Assembly: GCA_024635855.1 (NCBI GenBank)
Contig: JAGXHZ010000156.1
Location: 1 to 8,508, forward strand
Source: Sulfuricurvum sp.
Lineage (GTDB): Bacteria > Campylobacterota > Campylobacteria > Campylobacterales > Sulfurimonadaceae
Direction of reading: 5' to 3'
DNA length: 8,508 nt
Shown here: piece by piece, positions 5,513 to 8,508 of the stretch
Layout of the letters: every line of letters begins with the position of its first letter
Position numbering within the stretch: the first letter of the stretch is position 1
The notes under the pieces: generated by a model
Told to the model about the DNA's origin: nothing
The model's input: the letters and a program-made list of their open reading frames with translations, nothing else
The model's database searches: none
Made by a program: the position numbers and the translations under genes

Positions 5513-6727
5513 ATGAATACTGAAAAAACCTGCTCATTTTGCGGTCGTAAACAAAGTGAAGTAAAAAAAATGTTCTCCTCGGAGACAACCCATATTTGTA
5601 ACGAGTGTATCACAACTTGTTCGGCTATACTCCAAAAAGAGGTACGCTATGAGCAACGCTCTGCCATGCAGCAACAACTCCCGACACCCGAAAAAATCGT
5701 TGAGTTTTTGGACAAATACATCATCGGTCAAGTTGATGCAAAAAAAGTCCTTGCTGTTGCTCTCTACAACCATTACAAACGGATTGAAAACCCGATCTAC
5801 AACAACGTAGAACTCGAAAAATCCAATATTATGCTCGTAGGTCCAACGGGAAGCGGTAAAACATTGCTCGCCAAATCGCTCTCGAAAATCATGCAAGTTC
5901 CGTTTGCCGTTGCCGATGCGACCGCACTCACCGAAGCTGGCTACGTAGGTGAAGACGTTGAGAGTATCCTCTCTCGTCTCCTTGCCGCAGCCAACTATGA
6001 TATTGAACTCGCGCAACGGGGAATTATCTACATCGATGAGATCGATAAAATCGCCCGAAAATCAGAATCTTCCACCATGGGGCGCGATGTTTCGGGTGAA
6101 GGGGTTCAACAAGGCTTGCTCAAAATTCTCGAAGGGGCAGAAGTCTACGTCCCCGTAAAAGGGAGCCGTAAAAACTCCACGACCGAAACGGTACTGTTTA
6201 ACACAACCCACGTCCTCTTCGTCTGTGGCGGTGCATTCGTAGGTCTAGTACCCGATACCCATACCAAAAAGTCCAATAAAGTCGGATTTAGCAAAAGCAC
6301 TGGCGAAACCGTCATCAAACCCAAAAAGATCGATGCAAAAGCGCTCGTCCATTACGGAATCATCCCTGAGTTTATCGGGCGTATTCCCGTCGTCGCACAG
6401 CTGACCGAACTGTCCAAAGAGCAAATGGTGCAAATCCTCCAAGAACCGGATAATGCCCTCATCAAACAGTTTCAAGCATTATTTGATATGGACGGTATCG
6501 AGCTCAATTTCGAAGCCAAAGCCCTCGATGCTGTTGCCCAAAAAGCGATCGACCGTGGTGTCGGAGCACGTGGATTGCGTAGTATCATAGAAGAGGCAAT
6601 GTTGCCGTTACAGTTTAGCTGTCCGTCGAAAAAGAATTTGCAAAGTCTTACCATCACCGAAGCGGTCATCGAAGATGCAAATAATGAACCCATCTATGTA
6701 TACAAAGAAGAGAGCGCCGAGGCGTGA
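5513..6727 (+). CDS. clpX: ClpX, AAA+ unfoldase of the ClpXP protease
   Basis: A 404-residue hexameric AAA+ unfoldase that recognises, unfolds and translocates proteins into ClpP. In order: the C4 zinc-binding domain with Cys7, Cys10, Cys29 and Cys32; Walker A GPTGSGKT (110-117); pore-1 loop GYVG (143-146); Walker B IIYIDE (171-176) followed by IDKIAR; the IGF-type ClpP-docking loop, here VGF (257-259); PEFIGR (285-290); and sensor-2 GARGLR (351-356). The pore-entry RKH loop reads RKN (219-221), a change in a substrate-gating motif. The ATG at 5513 is preferred over the adjacent GTG at 5510 because AAGGA at 5501-5505 is then seven bases away; either gives the same protein but for one residue. 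It is coupled to clpP. In Azotobacter vinelandii a nif-linked ClpX2 influences NifB and NifEN levels, so a related role here is a reasonable inference. Confidence 0.95.
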   Translation: MNTEKTCSFCGRKQSEVKKMFSSETTHICNECITTCSAILQKEVRYEQRSAMQQQLPTPEKIVEFLDKYIIGQVDAKKVLAVALYNHYKRIENPIYNNVELEKSNIMLVGPTGSGKTLLAKSLSKIMQVPFAVADATALTEAGYVGEDVESILSRLLAAANYDIELAQRGIIYIDEIDKIARKSESSTMGRDVSGEGVQQGLLKILEGAEVYVPVKGSRKNSTTETVLFNTTHVLFVCGGAFVGLVPDTHTKKSNKVGFSKSTGETVIKPKKIDAKALVHYGIIPEFIGRIPVVAQLTELSKEQMVQILQEPDNALIKQFQALFDMDGIELNFEAKALDAVAQKAIDRGVGARGLRSIIEEAMLPLQFSCPSKKNLQSLTITEAVIEDANNEPIYVYKEESAEA

Positions 6728-6759
6728 TCTTTTACTCTTCTTCAATCATTTTCTTATAA

Positions 6760-6884
6760 TAGACTTCTTGCATAACCCAACTTTCCGTTCGTGGTGAGCC
6801 TGTCGAACCATGAATAAAACACCCTTCGACAGGCTCAGGGCGAACGGAGTCAAAGTCAAATTTCGAGGTTATGCAAGAAGTCTA
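6760..6884. mobile_element. MITE-like non-autonomous element with terminal inverted repeats
   Basis: AGACTTCTTGCATAACC (6761-6777) is the exact reverse complement of GGTTATGCAAGAAGTCT (6867-6883). The pairing extends one base outwards to a T (6760) and an A (6884), so both ends read TA next to GACTTC, either a TA target duplication or part of the repeat. The interior of about 90 bp has no coding potential and holds a second long palindrome. Size, perfect termini and lack of a transposase fit a miniature inverted-repeat element. The TA boundary is compatible with IS630/Tc1 or some IS5-family transposases, but I cannot assign a family. It lies between the convergent ends of clpX and the Sel1-repeat gene and may also stop transcription from both sides. 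Confidence 0.7.
6784..6848. repeat. Nested long imperfect palindrome inside the MITE-like element
   Basis: TCCGTTCG (6784-6791) pairs with CGAACGGA (6841-6848), and TGAGCCTGTCGAA (6795-6807) pairs with TTCGACAGGCTCA (6825-6837). The two arms are joined by a three-base mismatch, and the loop is 17 bases. The core GAGCCTGTCGAA resembles a palindromic intergenic repeat I recall from many unrelated bacterial genomes. RNA of either strand would fold into a long hairpin. Confidence 0.75.
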
Positions 6885-6898
6885 ATTAATTTTATAAC

Positions 6899-7405
6899 TT
6901 ATTTATCTCCAATATAATACATATTACCGAGATTCGTGCATCCATGATCACTTCCCTTATCACACGCTTTTTTATAAAGTTCAATAGCTTTATTACGATT
7001 TTTTGAAAAACCTTTTCCACCAGCATAATAAAGATTACCTAAATTAATACAGCTATCCATATCGCCAAGATCACATGATTTACTATATATTTCTGTAGCT
7101 TTTGTAAAATCTTGCGACGTACCAATCCCATGGTAATATGCATTACCCAAGTTGTTACATCCTCCAAATTCCCCACCTTCACATGCTTTTAAATAATATT
7201 GGACAGCAATAACAGAATCTTGAGTTACACCTTTACCTCTAAAATAAGCATTGCCCAAATAGTTACATGCTTTAAAGTACCCATTATCGCATGCTTTAGA
7301 AAAAAGTTCTACCGCTTTTAAATAATCAGTGCCAATATCATCAGCGTAACTAAATGTAGTAAATGAAATGAAGATAGCTGACACTAGAAAGTTTTTTGAG
7401 CGCAT
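6899..7405 (-). CDS. Secreted Sel1-repeat (Hcp-like, cysteine-rich) protein
   Basis: A 168-residue protein with a signal peptide (basic MRSKNF, hydrophobic LVSAIFISFTTF, likely cleavage after SYA at residue 21). Four Sel1-like repeats of 36-37 residues follow, each carrying a Cys-x7-Cys pair: 39/47, 75/83, 111/119 and 148/156. This spacing is the mark of Helicobacter cysteine-rich proteins, in which each pair forms a disulfide stapling a helix hairpin, so the protein is probably exported to the periplasm. The last repeat ends at the stop with no C-terminal cap, so it is shorter than multi-repeat family members. Its start at 7405-7403 has AAAGG about eight bases upstream. The gene is AT-rich compared with its neighbours and ends next to the MITE-like element. 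Its binding partner is unknown; no link to nitrogen fixation is visible. Confidence 0.85.
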   Translation of the reverse strand: MRSKNFLVSAIFISFTTFSYADDIGTDYLKAVELFSKACDNGYFKACNYLGNAYFRGKGVTQDSVIAVQYYLKACEGGEFGGCNNLGNAYYHGIGTSQDFTKATEIYSKSCDLGDMDSCINLGNLYYAGGKGFSKNRNKAIELYKKACDKGSDHGCTNLGNMYYIGDK

Positions 7406-7434
7406 AATATAAACCTTTAAAAGTAATAAATAAT

Positions 7435-7463
7435 ATAGTACAATATTTTAGCTAAAATACAAT
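7435..7463. promoter_or_regulatory. Divergent promoter region with a 16-bp perfect palindrome
   Basis: TATTTTAGCTAAAATA (7444-7459) is a perfect palindrome midway between the Sel1-repeat gene and nifS. Facing right, TACAAT (7458-7463) is a 5-of-6 -10 box for nifS without a clear -35. Facing left, TTGTAT (complement of 7463-7458) and TACTAT (complement of 7440-7435) are 17 bases apart and could drive the Sel1-repeat gene. A regulator on the palindrome would affect both directions. Nothing identifies the regulator. Confidence 0.4.
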
Positions 7464-7527
7464 CATACCTAATACCTCGAACAAATCTTGCATAAGTTCT
7501 CATAATAACGACACATGAGGACAAAAC

Positions 7528-8475
7528 ATGAAACGCGTCTATCTTGATAATAATGCCACAACCAAACTCGACCCCATCGTAAAAGTAAAAATGCAGCCGT
7601 TTTTCGAAGAGTTTTATGGAAATCCAAACTCGCTTCACCAATACGGTATCGAAGTGCGCCCGTATTTGAACGAGGCAATGGGATACATGTACGATGCCCT
7701 TAATGCTCCCGATGCGGATGATATTCTCATCACATCATGTGCAACAGAGAGTAATAACACCGTTCTAAAAGGGATATTTTTCAAACATATCCTCCCAGAT
7801 CCCAGTAAAAATCATATCATCGCTTCAGCGGTAGAACACCCTTCTGTCCTTGAAACGCTTCATTTTCTACAAGAGCACGGGGCAGAAGTCACATTCGTCG
7901 ATGTTGACCAATACGGCTATGTGAGTAGTGAGCGAATTGCCGCTGCTATCACCGATAAAACTATTCTTATTTCTATGATGTGGGCGAACAATGAGACAGG
8001 AATGATTTTCCCCGTCGATGAAGTTGCAGCGATTGCCAAAGAAAAAGGGATTTTATTTCACACCGATGCGGTGCAGGCAATCGGAAAAGTTTCTGTTGAT
8101 CTCACCAAAACACCGATTGATTATCTCACCTTTTCCGCACACAAATTCCACGGTCCAAAAGGAATCGGCGGACTCTATGTAAAAAAGGGGAAAGAGCTTC
8201 CGAATCTGTTGCATGGCGGTGAACAAATGGGAGGTTATCGTGCAGGTACACTCAATGTCGCTTATATGATCGGAATGGGATTGGCGATGAAGCAATCAGT
8301 CGGTCACTTGGACAAGATGAACAGTGATGTACGAGCATTGCGTGACCGTCTCGAAGATGCGATTTCACAACTTCCCGATACAATCGTCGTGGGTGACCGC
8401 GCACGTAAAACTCCCAATACGATTCTCATTTCTTTACGCGGTATTGAGGGTGAATCGATGCTGTGGGATCTAAAT
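7528..8475 (+). CDS. nifS: NifS, NIF-type cysteine desulfurase (3' part missing)
   Basis: NifS is a PLP enzyme that removes sulfur from L-cysteine and delivers it as a persulfide to NifU for Fe-S cluster building. In Campylobacterota the NIF-type NifS-NifU pair also serves housekeeping. The N-terminus VYLDNNATTKLDP is characteristic. His104 (VEHPSV), NNETG (154-158), Asp180 and Gln183 (HTDAVQAIG), and the Schiff-base Lys206 in SAHKFHGPKG are all present, followed by GGEQMGGYRAGTLN. The ATG at 7528 has GAGG at 7517-7520. Genuine sequence ends at codon 316 (Asn, 8473-8475), roughly 10 residues before the expected catalytic cysteine loop. Beyond that the frame runs into adaptor and falsely adds LSLIHI and a stop. 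The gene is therefore assembly-truncated and should not be read as a natural short form. nifU may follow in the real genome. Confidence 0.95.
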
Positions 8476-8508
8476 CTGTCTCTTATACACATCTGACGCT
8501 GCCGACGA
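8476..8508 (+). other. Nextera transposase adaptor (sequencing artefact)
   Basis: From CTGTCTCTTATACACATCT (8476-8494) onward to the last base, the 33 bases match the reverse complement of the Illumina Nextera Read 1 transposase adaptor (19-base mosaic end plus GACGCTGCCGACGA). It is not biological sequence. It explains the premature stop in nifS and the minus-strand reading frame beginning MCIRDR, a known artefact peptide. Confidence 0.98.

Noticed and set aside
5534..6016. Leftward 160-codon open frame
   Set aside because: Antisense shadow of clpX, covering its zinc domain and Walker motifs; the composition is that expected of a complementary frame.
7477..7493. Sigma-54 promoter for nifS (TCGAAC-N5-TTGCAT)
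   Set aside because: The -12 box is good and the position is sensible, but the -24 box matches only 4 of 6 and lacks the GG pair, so it is too weak to list.
7487..7495. CTTGCATAA upstream of nifS, shared with the MITE-like terminus
   Set aside because: Only nine bases match, there is no partner repeat nearby, and chance explains it.
7528..8475. NifS as a naturally short protein lacking catalytic cysteine
   Set aside because: The loss coincides exactly with the start of adaptor sequence, so it is an assembly end and not biology.
8304..8492. Leftward frame beginning MCIRDR
   Set aside because: Its first residues are encoded by adaptor, and the remainder is antisense to nifS.

Overview
The window looks like a Campylobacterota (Epsilonproteobacteria) chromosome carrying nitrogen-fixation genes, most likely a Sulfuricurvum/Sulfurimonas-type sulfur oxidiser. 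This is inferred from moderate G+C in the core genes, a cysteine-rich Sel1-repeat (Hcp-like) secreted protein, a NIF-type cysteine desulfurase and the style of the Clp proteins. I ran no database search. The right end is not natural: the last 33 bases are Nextera transposase adaptor, so the contig stops inside nifS.

Layout. (1) 1-1261, minus strand: nifB, the radical-SAM FeMo-cofactor enzyme, whose 3' end runs off the left edge. (2) 1262-1491: a divergent control region with a sigma-70-type promoter rightward, and sigma-54-like motifs plus a TGT-N10-ACA site leftward. (3) 1492-2401: a NifX/NifB-C-terminal-like protein overlapping, by 38 bp, a TTG-started thiol-peroxidase-fold protein that has lost the peroxidatic cysteine. 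(4) 2408-3781: an AT-rich two-gene module with its own promoter/operator. It encodes an HTH protein and an AbiEii-type nucleotidyltransferase with ATGA overlap, which is a type IV-style toxin-antitoxin arrangement. (5) 3981-4811: a SIR2-like protein in which the usual catalytic His appears to be Met. (6) 4916-6727: clpP and clpX, tightly coupled. (7) 6760-6884: a non-coding mobile-element relic (MITE-like) with 16-18 bp terminal inverted repeats enclosing a second long palindrome. (8) 6899-7405, minus strand: a secreted Sel1-repeat protein. (9) 7528-8475: nifS, cut before its catalytic cysteine, followed by adaptor.

How the parts may work together. NifB makes the FeMo-co precursor, the NifX-like protein may bind such clusters, and NifS supplies sulfur. 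A ClpXP pair in a nif neighbourhood recalls the nif-linked ClpX2 of Azotobacter vinelandii, which affects NifB and NifEN levels. The Tpx-like and SIR2-like proteins both keep a recognisable fold while losing the key catalytic residue, which suggests binding or sensing roles. The toxin-antitoxin module looks like a later insertion splitting this accessory block. The functional linkage is inference from gene order.
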